Assembly (NCBI RefSeq): GCF_040581485.1
Contig: NC_090129.1
Span: 14,271,501 to 14,335,500 of the forward strand
DNA from: Linepithema humile
Taxonomy: Eukaryota; Arthropoda; Insecta; Hymenoptera; Formicidae
Direction of reading: 5' to 3'
Length of the DNA: 64,000 nucleotides
Shown here: positions 35,218 to 48,560 of the stretch, one piece after another
Numbering within the stretch: the stretch's first letter is position 1
Layout of the letters: each line of letters starts with the position of its first letter
Translations under genes and position numbers: made by a program
Notes under the pieces: generated by a model
What the model was told of the DNA's origin: nothing
What the model saw: the letters and a program-made list of their open reading frames with translations, nothing else
Databases searched by the model: none

Positions 35218-36933
35218 AATTAGAATATGAATGTATGTAACTAAATAATATAAATATTTGCAAAAATGTTGCAAAATTTATATGTATAATACATACACTT
35301 TTTTATCCTTCAGAGTGCTTTCAACCCATTTTTTCAGCCGGGTTTTGTAGCACATAACACAAACACACACACACACACGAACAACTAACCTAAAAGATTC
35401 TGTATATGACAGATAGCACTGAGAACTGTATAGCGCCTCTATCCCAAAATCGCGGAACTAATCTATAGCTCTTTTTTACCATTTTCTTCTATATTGCACG
35501 CATGCTTTGCATAAATCTGGAAAAGTATGGCATTTTGAAAATAAGTCTCTAAGCTCTATTTTTTTGGTTTTCCATTATTGTTTCATACGCTCTTCTTCGG
35601 CACACACTCTTGTTTTGCAGATTGAAGCAGTATAATTTTGATATAAAAGATATAATTCTTTGAGGTGACATTGTCAATAAATTTTCAAAAATTTTTTTTA
35701 TTTTTTGGTTTAAATTTCACTATCTACCGAAAGATTAGCATGTGCACTTTACTTACACCAAAGGATTTGTAATTCTATCAAAGCAATAAAAAATGCCATA
35801 CTTTCCAGAAAATTAGAAGTTCGGTCGGTAACAATATGACTTCAGCATCCTCTTAAGGGGATCCTAAAGTCGTCCTGTATTATCGACCGAATTTGTAATA
35901 TTTTCCTGCACACTAATCTTTTTTTTGGTTCTATAGAATTAGATATCCTTTTTCAGGATTAAAGTATACACATTAATACAATCTGCAAGGTATACCTTAT
36001 AAGCAAAGAAAGAAAAAAAATTTATAATGTATATCTCGATTTACTAAATTCTTAATTTAGTATAAAATTATGCAGTTTGTACATACAAAACAGAGCTTGC
36101 AGATACTAGATGATACAGAAGAATCACATAAAACCTTCAGAATTGAGTTTAGGAATGTAATATAAAAGATTAGTGTGCACGAAAATTTATAGATAGTTGT
36201 GGAGGTTAGATGGATGCAAATGAAGATAATAGGATAAAACAGAGCAAAAAATCAGTTCAGGGATATAACTATAGAGGCGTCATACTATATTTTTTTCTGT
36301 TTTATCTCGTTTTTACTGATTTCTGATTTCTTTTATAATTAATTTTTTTTTGCTTAAAATTTATACTTTGCAGATTGTATTAATATATATATTTTATTCT
36401 TGGAAAAGGATATATAATTTTGTATTACCAAAAAAAAGATTACTGTGTTAGAAGTTTTGTTGATGACACAGTCGGACTACACTTATTCTTTCGCATTTTT
36501 TCCATTTTTTCGCTCTCCCTTACTTACTTTTTTTTCCATCTCAATAATATTTTAAAATTATAAAAAACAATACAGGCAGTAATAAATTGTCAATACGTGT
36601 GCAAAAATAATATAATGATATATCTTATGATCTCGAAGGATGAGAAGAGAAGAAAGAAAGAAAGGAGGACAAAAGAGAAAAAGAGAGAAAGAGAGAGAGA
36701 GAGAAGGAGAAAGAGAGAATAAAAAAATTGTTATAATTCTTGCTATTACAAAGGATGGTAATAGAAAGAATAGAAATAAAATTTATTTTTTGGTAGTACG
36801 ATTGTTTTTATTCTTTTTATAACAATAATTGTTATAAATTCACTTATTCTAATAATAAAATTGTGATATTTATTTAGATAATTAATATAAGTCTCCAAAT
36901 TTATAAATTACAAAATCATAAATAGACACAGTA

Positions 36934-37200
36934 AATTGTGGAAAAAGCACAATGTGAAAAGCAAATTAAAAACCAAAAGAAAAGTAATGCAAAATTTTTA
37001 ACAAGACTGCGGCAAATTGAAGAAAAAAAAAGCAGATCTATTTTAAACTAACATAAATGCACATGAATTGTGGAAAAAGCACAATGTGAAAAGCAAATTA
37101 AAAACCAAAAGAAAAGTATTACAAAATTTTTAACAAGACTGCGGCAAATTGAAGAAAAAAAAAGCAGATCTATTTTAAACTAACATAAATGCACATGAAT
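36934..37200. repeat. 132-bp tandem duplication
   Basis: AATTGTGGAAAAAGCACAAT begins at 36934 and again at 37066, with a third start at 37198 that quickly diverges. The two full copies differ at only a couple of bases. Non-coding, within e2. Confidence 0.9.
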
Positions 37201-37361
37201 TGTGCAAAAACCGCAAGATTAATTGTGAAAAATTGTGAAAAATAAAAAAAACACATAGCAAAATACCAACATCTGGATATGTTGGTACCAATCTATATGC
37301 CACCACTCATATATCATTTTGCAGCAAAGTCATAATACAAAAAACTTTTTTCATAATACTT

Positions 37362-38614
<1,253 letters not shown>

Positions 38615-38639
38615 TATTGCACCGCACCGTCACTGACCG

Positions 38640-39840
38640 TCACGCAACTGCGACCAACGTGCCACTACCGACTGCCGACTGCCCATTGTTGCAAACAAGC
38701 GACGATCAATTTACGCGGCTTCGCACGTGATCGTCATGTGCACGCATACATTTGACAACACCGTACACTCGGCATTCAACTTTGCTTGGCTATGAGAATT
38801 CTTGATAGGCTATAGAATATATATATATCTTCTGTCTTGCTTCCACTCCGTTGACAACAGTATATTATATTTATATATGCATCACAAATTACACGTAGCA
38901 AGCGTGGCTAAGCGAACAAGGCTAATGACCAGAATATTAGAGGTCCCATGTACGAAACCATGCTTTTTTCATTTTTTTTATCTTTTTCCATATTTCTTTC
39001 CAACAGTGCACAATGAAATTAATTATTGCACAATGTTTTTGTATCAAAAAATGAAATATACTTTATTATTAAAAATATTTGCACTTATAAAACTAATAAT
39101 TGTAAAAAAAGAAAGTTAATTCGAAAAAGAAGTTTTACTTTAATATTGTTATTTTCAATATTAAACAAAAAATTATTTTACAATAATGCATTATTCATCT
39201 TTGGATGATATCAAATTATTATGATATATTACTGCAATTTTATTAATCATTGCTTGTAGAATCTTTTTCTAAATGAGAATCTTTATACACATTTGGATGT
39301 TTATCGTTATAGCATCGAAACTCAATCGTAATTTGATTCCAATAATAAATATCAGCAACATATACGTGCAAAGATTCACTTCGAAAAAGAATCGGAAAGC
39401 GATAATTAATATAATTGTAGTAATGTGTCATTGTAATTTAATGTTATCAAAGATGAAGCATTTTTTTATAATAATTTTTTATTTTTATATTGAGAATAGC
39501 AATATAAAAGTAAAACTATCTTTTTAGAATTACTGGTTATATAAATCCGAATAGTTTTAATAATGTAGTATATTTCATTTTTGCCACAAAACCATTGTCT
39601 AATAATTAATTTAATTGTACACTGCTACAAAGAAATATGAAGAAAGAAAAAAAATATGTAAAGCATAGTACGTGAGACCTCTAATATTGTAATCATTAGA
39701 TTTGTTTGCTTGCTACAACATATTTGTGCATATATACACATGCTCCTGTTATTCATATGACATCGTTGCGGACAATCTAAGGATCACACGATTGTCCGCG
39801 ATTTCATGTCTTGTCTAATATCACTTTTGCTTACTGACAC
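38640..39840. other. AT-rich non-coding stretch of e2
   Basis: The first 120 bases, upstream of the Pro/Ala-rich gene, are GC-richer with repeated ACTGACCGTCACGC-like segments and could hold its promoter. The rest is AT-rich without a credible frame. Confidence 0.4.
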
Positions 39841-39844
39841 TTGA

Positions 39845-40423
39845 AAGCAACAACGCTCTCAACGCACAATTTAGCTACCGCAAAATTTCTGCATGTAACC
39901 GCGAAATATAATATGTAGAATGATCTCGCATTGATGACAGTTCTTATTAGAAAATAATATGTCTTCTTGTTAAATAGATGAAATAAATGTATCATATCAT
40001 AAATATATTTTATTTTCTCTCCAATGTTATTATCGTTTTTGCATCATTTCTTTGACTTTGCATATATGTACATATAATAGAGCACGTAGAATTAAAATAA
40101 GCATAATTTGAATATAAACAATTGATCGAGCCTGTCGTTATTGATATTGGATAATCTCGGCTCTTCTCAGCTTGCGATGTCGCTTATAAACATCTGATCG
40201 CACTTTTGTGCCTTGCACGTAATTTGATGCAAAACACATCCATGTCTCCTGATACGGAATGATCTTGTATTGAGAACACTTATTGTTAGACGGTTTTACA
40301 TTGATAGTATATGCATATGTAATATATTTTACAAGAGGCATCTCCTTTTTCGCATCTTATAAGTATTTGTACAGATGCCGCAAATTGATAGTACGAAGCA
40401 TTTACATTAATTATATATAAATG

Positions 40424-40458
<35 letters not shown>

Positions 40459-41120
40459 AATTAATGAATACATTATTAATGTGAATGCTTCGTATTATTA
40501 ATTTGCGGCATCTGTAAAAATATTTAGAAGATGCAAAAATTAGATGCCTCTTGTACAATATATTACATATGCATATACTATCAATGGAAAACCGTCTAAC
40601 AATAAGTGTTGTCAATGCAAGATTATTCCGTATTTTACATTACGCGGCTGTATGCGGAAATTTTGCGTTGTGTAAGTAGTGCAGTGTGAGCGTCGTTGCA
40701 AATGTCAATTATATGTAATTATACATGTCTCTTGACACACACACACACACACACACACGCGCGCGACGCGTGTGTGTATGTATGTATGTATATGTATATC
40801 AAAAGACACGGTTGTGTTTCGCGTCAAATCACGCGCAACGCACAAAAGTGCGATCATATGTTCACACGCGACATCGCGAGCTGAAAAAAGCCGAGATTAT
40901 CCGATATGAATGACGACAGGCTCGATCGATTGTTTATATTCAAATTATTATTTAATACTTATTTTTATTCTACGTGCTCTATTATATGTACATATATGCA
41001 AAGTCAAATTAATGATCTAAAAACGATAATAAAATGATTCAAGAAAAGAAGATATATTTATAATATGATACATTTATTTCATATATTTCACAAGAAGGCA
41101 TATTATTTTAGACTTCTTGT
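39845..41120. repeat. Long compound palindrome, about 1.2 kb
   Basis: Segments at 39955-40430 return inverted at 40460-41110: AGAGCACGTAGAAT against ATTCTACGTGCTCT, CAATTGATCGAGCCTGTCG against CGACAGGCTCGATCGATTG, and GATGCCGCAAATT against AATTTGCGGCATC. The centre is an (AT)n tract near 40440. Another inverted pair (39845-39960 against 40600-40700) suggests two nested foldback copies. A (CA)n run lies at 40737-40760. Confidence 0.8.
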
Positions 41121-42199
41121 TTACTCTTATTGAAACATAGAAAATTTTTAGCTAAACATAGCGTCTCAGTAATGGGGAACCTTGTGGAGCTAGGCACATA
41201 CCTGAATTAAAAAACAGCTGATAACAGAGTGTAAAGAACTGTTGTGATTCTTATACTGTTTGACAGTGAATATAACCTTTTATACTCAGTGAGTTTAAAT
41301 ATTAAATAAAAGTGTTATATAATAAAAGAATTACGTAATACTATATTATTATATTATTATAATAATATTATTATATAAAAAAATTAATACAATTTTAAAT
41401 AATTTAAAATTAATTAAAATATCTGTGTGTATATATAGTGAGTGTTTATATGATCTGTGTTCACACACAATCATATATTTCTTACTAATAATAAAACGTT
41501 GCTTATTGTATTATTACTGTTTCTGTAATCTGTGAAACATGGGAAAGAAGTACAGCAGCAAGCAATTGCCTCTTACTCGCAGAAGATTTTCAATGAAAGG
41601 TGGATGGATAAAAAGGTTTGTTCTATTCTTTATCATTCTTTTACATTGCATGATCTTATTCCTAACATTGATTATAAAGTGATATAATAGTATTAATAAT
41701 TTGATATGTACATGTAGCATTTTGTCATGATATACGTCAAATAATAAATATTGTGTTAAAGTTAACACTTTCTTATTTTATGTTATTGCACGCAGAATAA
41801 TAAAAAAAAATTGAAAAAATGTTAGTTTTAAAATATGTTGAAGAATGAAGCACATTTAAAGATAAGAAATCTACCAACTTGATAATGTTTTTACATCAGC
41901 TATAAGATCATGCAGTGCATAATAAGTTGTTTATATTTTAAAAATTTAATATAAAATAATGTAACATTATAGTAATAGTGACATATGAGCCACGTTTTTC
42001 AAAATGGTATGTTTCTTTACAAAATGACATGAAGGTAAGGAAACATAAATATTCTCCTGTTATTATTTTATTAAAAAATCATTACACAATCTTTATGAAG
42101 TACTCAATGAAAAGAAAACGGCAATTAAATGAAATTTCCGTTTTTTTGAAAAGTGATTACTGCATTTATCAACAAACAATTTTTTACTAAGAAACTAAC

Positions 42200-43390
42200 A
42201 ATAATATAATAAAATTAAAGTACAACTTTTTCAATAATATAAAATACATTTCTTACCATGTGTACATGTTTTAAAACAATAAATGTGCAAAACATTGAAT
42301 CTCTTGTAACAACATATGTACTGATACTATTTTTAAAAAATGGCTTATATGTACAACTTATATTTTCAGGATGTATATTTTGCGTTGCTATTACAAGCTA
42401 AACATACCAAAAAAAACTGTAAGAGTACGTTTTTCATATTCTTATGTATTATCTACCATTATAATTAACACCGTTTTGAATTTGAATTAGACATCGTCAA
42501 TTTTTATAAGAATTGCAATTTGTAATACATTTTTTTGCAAATAATATTTTCTGAAATAACAAGTCTTATAATAGCAATGCAATATAATAATTTAATAATG
42601 TAAAACAAGCAGCCTAGCTGGATTGTAGTGCTATAAATGTATGAATAAAAAAATTAGTTTATAGTTAACTCTCCACTAATATTTTGGCAATATTTTTTTT
42701 GTGCATAACTTGATAATTACTCAAACTGTTCTTCAAAAGTAACCCTTTTTAAATGGGAAGAAATTTCTTTCCACAACACATCATTTGTAAGTGTACTTCA
42801 AGATATTTTATAAATAAACACATTTTTTTTAAAAACATAAAGAACGATTCTGATAATTTTAACATTGGAACCATCACAAACTAATTGAGAGATATTTTTA
42901 TTCACGAACAAATTATTGCATTGTTAGATTTGTGTTACAATAAATAAAGAATTTGTGTTGTATTTTTAATATTGATGCATTTAATTTCATTCTTTTCATT
43001 ATTGAGTATCAAGTAATACAAAGGGCTGAAGAGAGCCAAGAATATAATCAAAATATCAGTGGAAAGAAAAATTAATTAATATTTTTACATTTATAAATTC
43101 GGAGCACTACAATGTAACTTTCACTTTATTAGCTTTGTATTTTTGAATTATTATTCTAATTATAGAAGAGTCAAAAATCAAAATAGTGTTAAAGTTATTC
43201 AATGCAATACAATTTCTTTTCTTATTTCTTATTTTTTTAATATGTAAAAGATTTAAAAAGTTTTTTTAGATATATTTCATTAAGAAGCAATATAAATAAT
43301 ACAATAAAAGAAATGAAATATGAGAGATTAAAGCAATCCTTTGTTTATTTGTATTAGATATTAGAGTATAATATATTAATAGTATTAGAA
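42200..43390. other. Intron 1 of the transposase, AT-rich
   Basis: Between exon 1 and exon 2 lies about 2.4 kb of AT-rich DNA with no credible frame. It contains the short minisatellite described next. Confidence 0.5.
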
Positions 43391-43660
43391 TGGCATTGTA
43401 GCATTAGAAAAGCCAGAGGCGGTCTATCGTGGGCTGGCATTGTAGCATTAGAAAAGCCAGAGGCGGTCTGTCGTGGGCTGGCAATTTTCAAGAAAATAAG
43501 CCAGAGGCGAACTATCGTGGGCTGGCAATTTTCAAGAAAATAAGGCAGAGGCGGAATATCGTGGGCTGGCAATTTTCAAGAAAATAAGGCAGAGGCGGAA
43601 TATCGTGGGCTGGCAATTTTCAAAAAAATAAGTCAGAGGCGAACTATCGTGAACTATCAA
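43391..43660. repeat. Minisatellite of six 44-bp units in e2, same core as e1 array
   Basis: Units such as AAGCCAGAGGCGGTCTATCG followed by TGGGCTGGCA, with linkers TTGTAGCATTAGAAA or ATTTTCAAGAAAATA. On the opposite strand the core is GCCAGCCCACGATAGACCGC...CTGGC, matching the e1 core. Relative to the element ends, the orientation is the same in e1 and e2. Confidence 0.92.
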
Positions 43661-46600
43661 GTGAAAACAATACTTTAACAACGTTTTACAGATTGTGTGC
43701 CTATCCACGAAAGTATATGTATAGATAGTTTATTATACGTAAGAAGCTAATAAGCAAAGGATTGTTATATTTATCTCATGCAGTAAAACAAATAGAGTTA
43801 ATAAATTATATATAAGATATACAAATAATTAATAGTTAGATGTAATAAATAAGAAGAAAGAAATTGTAACATTTTGTACACATTTTTGTATTTCTTTATT
43901 ACAGTAGTGAATATTTCAAAGTTATTAATGTTATAAATATTTAAAAATGTAATTAATATTGATATAATAAATTAAATTAAAACTTATATCTTTTTTTACA
44001 GGCGTTTGTTGCAGAGGATGCAGGAGCAAACATCACTATTAGTGAATCAGGTAACGAAAAGTAAAAGTAATGATATTGATAACGAATCGTCATGTCGACA
44101 ATATGACATGAAAAATTCACAAATCAATACCAAAGTAAAGCAGTGTCTCGAACAGCAAAAAGATATGTACAAAGAGGCAATTACAAATGGTATTGATAAT
44201 GAATCGTCATGTAGACTGCATGATATGCATTCAGATAAAGATTCAGAAATCAGTACCAATGTAATGCAATGCCTCAAACAGCTGCAAAAAGCTATGTACA
44301 ATGAAATAATTACAAATGGTATTGATCAGGAATCTTCATGTCGACAGCACGAAATGAAAGATTCAGAAATCAGTACCAATGTTATGCAGTGCCTCGAACA
44401 GTTGCAAAAAGCTATATATGAAGAGGTAATTGCTAATGGTATTGATAACGAATCTTCATGTAGACTGCACGATATGAAAGATTCAGAAATCAGTACCACT
44501 GTAATGCAATGCCTGGAACAACAGCAAAAAGCTATGTGCAATGAAAATGAATTATGTGAAGATAATGATAGTTTTATTATCGAAACCATTGACAAGGACC
44601 TTTTAGATACAGATAGTATCCAAGAAAGTTTGCCCGAAGGTCGTTGCATCGTCGATATTTCTTTCATGTGGAATGAGATACACAGAACGTTTGATAATCA
44701 TCACCGAGGAGTACAGTGCCTATTTAAAGATTGGAAAATCATAAATTCTCGTCGCCGTGGATTATTGACACAGTTGTTCTTCAAATGCCAAATGTGCAAA
44801 TATGAAGACAATATCTGGTCAGAACCCACTGAACTCAAAACCTTGGACATTAATACAGCTGCTGTAGCAGGAACTGTTACAACGGGAATTGCTGTATGCC
44901 CTGTTCGGAAGAATTGTATGCAGCCATGAATGTTGCTTGTATGTCCGAGCCAACTTATATCAAATATAGAGAAAATTAAGTTGATGATTTTCAAAAAACA
45001 GCCATGGAAAATATGAAAATGGCTGGCGAAGTTGAAAAGCAACTTGCTGTTGAAAGAAACGATGTTATAAACGGTATTCCGTACATCACTGTTGTAGCAG
45101 ATGGTAGCTGGATGAAGAGATCGTACGGCACTGCTTATAACTCTCTTTCAGGTATTGGAGCCATAATTGGTTACCATACCAAAAAAGTTCTCTTTGTTGG
45201 TATTCGCAATAAATTTTGCGCAATATGTGATATGGCAGAACGAAAAGGTGTCAAACCGAAAGTTCACAAATGCTATAAAAACTTTGATCGCAACGCAAGC
45301 TCCACAAGGATGGAAAGTGATGCTATCGTAGAAGGTTTTAAATGCAGCTTCGAAATGCATGGTTTGATCTACAAAACAGTTATCGCCGATGGTGACAGTA
45401 GTGTATATCAGACCATTCGTGATAATAATCCATACAGTGAACAGATGGTAACTGTAAAAAAAATAGAATGCAGCAATCATTTGCTTCGAAATTTGTGCAA
45501 AAAGCTGAAAAGTGTGGCAGAGATGACTCAGTTAAAAACACAAAAACAACGTGGCTTTGTACAGTTGCGAAATATTGTAAAAAATAACATTTTGAATATT
45601 CGAAAAGAGGTAGAAAAGATAGCCGAGCTACGAAGAAAAGAGCAAGAAACACCTCAACATTATAAGGCTGTAGAATTACAACAAGATATATTGAATATTC
45701 CTAGCCATATTTTTGGCGAACATAAGCGATGTGAAACACACGGTCATATATGCGAAGAGAACGAAAATAAAACAACAAAAAATTATGTACCATATCTGAA
45801 AGCACACGGTCTGTATCACGGAATAGAAAAAGCTTTCTCATATCTAAGCTGTTATTCCGACAGCTTGTTACTGAATTTTACCAATAATCCTGCAGAATCG
45901 TTTATCTTAATAATCTGCAAAGAAATTGGTGGAAAACGCATTCATTTTGGTAAGCGAGGCTCTTATAATGCTAGAGTTGCGGGAGCAATAGTGCAATACA
46001 ATACGCAACAAGTCCTAACGCAATTGCATCAAAGTATGAGCAAGATTGTTGCACCTATTGTCGAGAATCTTGAAAAGCAACGACAAATTAAAGTTGCAAA
46101 AACTAGAGAATCTCGAGAGGCACAGGGAAGACAAAAGAAATGCAAAGGAGAGTCAGGAACAGATTGTCATTACGGTCCGCAGTCGCAAAAACCGGATCTT
46201 CCGTCCCACGTATATGAACAACTTCGACAAAACCACTTAGAAAAGTTATTAGAAAATGCGAAAAACTGGCAGAACATCGAAATAGATACAAGAAACCAAA
46301 GTGAATCCGAATTATGGTTTTCATTGAGACGAGAAATGTTGACGGCATCTAATTTTGGAACTATATGTCGCATGAGACCGACAATGTCTTGCGCAGCAAC
46401 GGTAAAAGCTATTTTATATCCACCATTCATTGATAACGCAGCCATAAAATATGGTCGCGAAAATGAAGAAGTAGCAAAGAAAGAATTGGCTTTGAAATTA
46501 AACAAAGAAGTGAAATCTTGTGGATTATTCATCGATACTGATAATCCATGCTTGGGTGCTTCTCCAGACGGACTTATTGATGAAGATGGTTTAGTAGAAA

Positions 46601-46867
46601 TCAAATGTCCTCTATCTGCTGAAAATTTAGCAGCTGAAAAAGCCATAGAGACATTGCCTTCCTTAAAAGGCATCTTTGATAAAAAAGATCAGAACAAAAT
46701 GAATCAGAATCACCGATATTATTATCAAATTCAAGGTCAGTTAAATATAACACGGCGAGAATATTGTATCTTTGCTATTTGGACTCCAAAAAGCATGAAA
46801 ATATTGCGCATTGATGCAGATAAAATGTTTTGGACAAATCAAATGCTGCCCTTCTTGACACGCTTCT

Positions 46868-47743
46868 ATGTATAACGAATGTATGCTTCCAGAAATCTTG
46901 GACAGTCGTCATAATAGACATATGCCTATCAGAAATCCAAACTATATTATAAAAGCTAAAGAAGAAGCAGCGAAAAAAATACTCTGTCGAACAAGTAGAC
47001 GAAGAGTAATGGAAAATGAAAATGATATAGAAGAAAGCAAACGATTCAAACTGAACGTTTCACCAATGGAAGCAGCAAAAACCGATGCAACTGTTCTTGT
47101 TCTGCAAGATAAGCAGGAGCAAAATGATGACTGTATGATCGTAAGTTACTCACAGAAACGATATATAAGTAAGGATGATATGGTAAGACATAAAAAACTA
47201 TTGGATGAAACCTTTATTCCTATCACTTTGATAAAAGAGAATGTCTTGCATGTAAAAAGTCAACTAAATAGTGAATCGTTGGATCAATTTTTGCGCATTA
47301 TAAAAAATACGTCTTCTTTCGAAACACAAAGTGTACTGTATTTACAATACCCTCACATAATTGAAGCTAGTCATAGTGACAAAAGCTTACAAATAATTGG
47401 AGGGAATTGTAGTAATCATTGGAGATGTATTTTCTTTGACGGCACTAAACTTCAGATGTACGATAGTCTACCTGGCTGTACATACGATAAATTGGTAGCT
47501 GAAGAAAAAAATTATATACATCTTCGTTATCCTACAGTAAGCTCAAGTAACATAATTTTTGAAAAGGTTCAAAAACAACCTGATGGAATAAGTTGTGGAC
47601 TTTATGCTGCAGCTTTTGCTACAACTATAGCTTTAGGAGGCAATCCTTGTGAAGTAAAATATTCCAAGGATGTAAAATGCATGAGAGAGCATTTTTATAA
47701 AATTATAAAAAACAATAAGCTGTTGCCTTTTCCAACATTATAA
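46868..47743 (+). CDS. Ulp1-like (C48) cysteine protease of e2
   Basis: 291 codons; the listed ATG overlaps the end of the YqaJ frame by eight bases. The first 50 residues (ECMLPEILDSRHNRHMPIR) read like the natural continuation of YqaJ-type proteins, so this was probably one polyprotein separated by a small insertion near 46871. The C-terminal half has the C48 order: NHWRCIFFDG (His), MYDSLPG (Asp), then a Gln in QKQPDGISCGLYAAAFA with the catalytic Cys. Ulp1-type proteases cleave SUMO or similar tags. Such domains occur in several transposon families, where their substrate is not known. The frame is intact. Confidence 0.85.
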   Translation: MYNECMLPEILDSRHNRHMPIRNPNYIIKAKEEAAKKILCRTSRRRVMENENDIEESKRFKLNVSPMEAAKTDATVLVLQDKQEQNDDCMIVSYSQKRYISKDDMVRHKKLLDETFIPITLIKENVLHVKSQLNSESLDQFLRIIKNTSSFETQSVLYLQYPHIIEASHSDKSLQIIGGNCSNHWRCIFFDGTKLQMYDSLPGCTYDKLVAEEKNYIHLRYPTVSSSNIIFEKVQKQPDGISCGLYAAAFATTIALGGNPCEVKYSKDVKCMREHFYKIIKNNKLLPFPTL

Positions 47744-48255
47744 AATAATTACACACACATATGTAATATATTTATTATATATATATATATGTATATAGAT
47801 ATATAATAAAGTTATATATATATATGTATATAATATTCAATAAACTGTTACTTACTGTATTGTAACTTATAGAAAATTACAATTCAAAGAATATATGTAT
47901 CATATACACACATATGTTTCTATTTATTTTTCTTATATATTATGCATATACATATATACATAAATAATAAAATATTATTTTTTTTGAAAGATGTATAAAA
48001 AGTATATTTCATAATGTGAGCAGTGCTGAAATTGTGTTCAAACTGTGCAATAAAGACAGACATACTTTTTATTGCCATCGACACGCATTACATACGCTTA
48101 GATACACGTGCGAGACGACAGAGCAATAAAAATACGCAAAAGTGTCTGATTTCAATATATTGAACACAATGCTTTCTCTGAAATATACATTTAGATTCCT
48201 GTCGATAATGGCAAAACTAGAAATTATCGACATTATCGATATTTGTAGTTACTCG
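47744..48255. other. 3' region of e2, AT-rich
   Basis: Holds an (AT)n tract (47765-47830), AATAAA-type poly(A) signals after the protease gene, and a segment with ATTATCGACATTATCGA, which recurs just after Y1 at about 50760. No genes. Confidence 0.5.
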
Positions 48256-48457
48256 TGTAACGTCCCCATATTTTAGCAAGTAGATTTCCACTCGTAAATT
48301 TTTGTTTTAAACTTTCTAGTTTATCGCCTCTTGGAATTATCGCTCGCTGTATCAATAGCGCTCGACACATGTCGCCAGAAAGGCGCAACACGAAACCTTT
48401 CGCGTAACGTAAACCCCTTGTTGCGTTTCAAAGCGTACGACTGTAAATTATCTGTCG

Positions 48458-48560
48458 CTCTCAAAACTTAGGTCCGGATATCACCTACGGTTTTATGTTA
48501 ACCATACCACTCTCAAAACTTAGGTTCGAGTATCGCCTGCAGTTTTATATAAACCATGCC
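48458..48560 (+). promoter_or_regulatory. Promoter-like region of Y1 with duplicated 51-bp block
   Basis: CTCTCAAAACTTAGGT starts two consecutive blocks of about 51 bases; the second ends in TTTATATAAACC, a strong TATA box at 48546-48552. Y2 keeps both blocks and the TATA. A splice donor AAAG|GTAAGG lies downstream at 49095. This resembles an LTR U3 and leader. Confidence 0.65.

Larger units (their letters stand above)
31510..35852 (-). mobile_element. TTAA element e1, non-autonomous, inverted relative to e2
   Basis: GAGGATGCTGAAGT at 31510 and its reverse complement at 35852 form 14-bp perfect ends, flanked by TTAA (31506-31509 and 35853-35856). Its left end matches the right end of e2 for about 60 bases (shared GAACTCCGACG and ACTAAAAATG). 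Its right end matches the left end of e2 (shared CGACCGAA...). No coding sequence is present. It holds two long palindromes and a 1.75-kb minisatellite. It looks like a deletion derivative of the e2 family. Confidence 0.85.
41539..46875 (+). pseudogene. Spliced Mutator-like transposase fused to YqaJ nuclease (e2)
   Basis: Exon 1 (41539-41615) encodes MGKKYSSKQLPLTRRRFS...WIKR and ends at AAAAG|GTTTG. Exon 2 starts at 44002 after TTTTTTTACAG, and the phase joins exactly. Four near-identical repeats with SEISTNVMQCL follow. The Mutator-like core begins at CIVDISFMW and includes VVADGSWMKRSY and VIADGDSSVYQ (likely first and second catalytic Asp) and CSNHLLRN. From about 46300 a YqaJ PD-(D/E)xK nuclease has LTASNFG, GASPDGLI, LVEIKCP and YYYQIQGQL, so its active-site residues are intact. 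One frameshift near 44890 and one TAA near 44974 break the core. In the family the protein cuts and inserts the element; the role of the YqaJ part is unknown. Confidence 0.88.

Noticed and set aside
39026..39527. AT-rich short frames in e2
   Set aside because: Composition-driven, no motifs, and overlapping frames on both strands.
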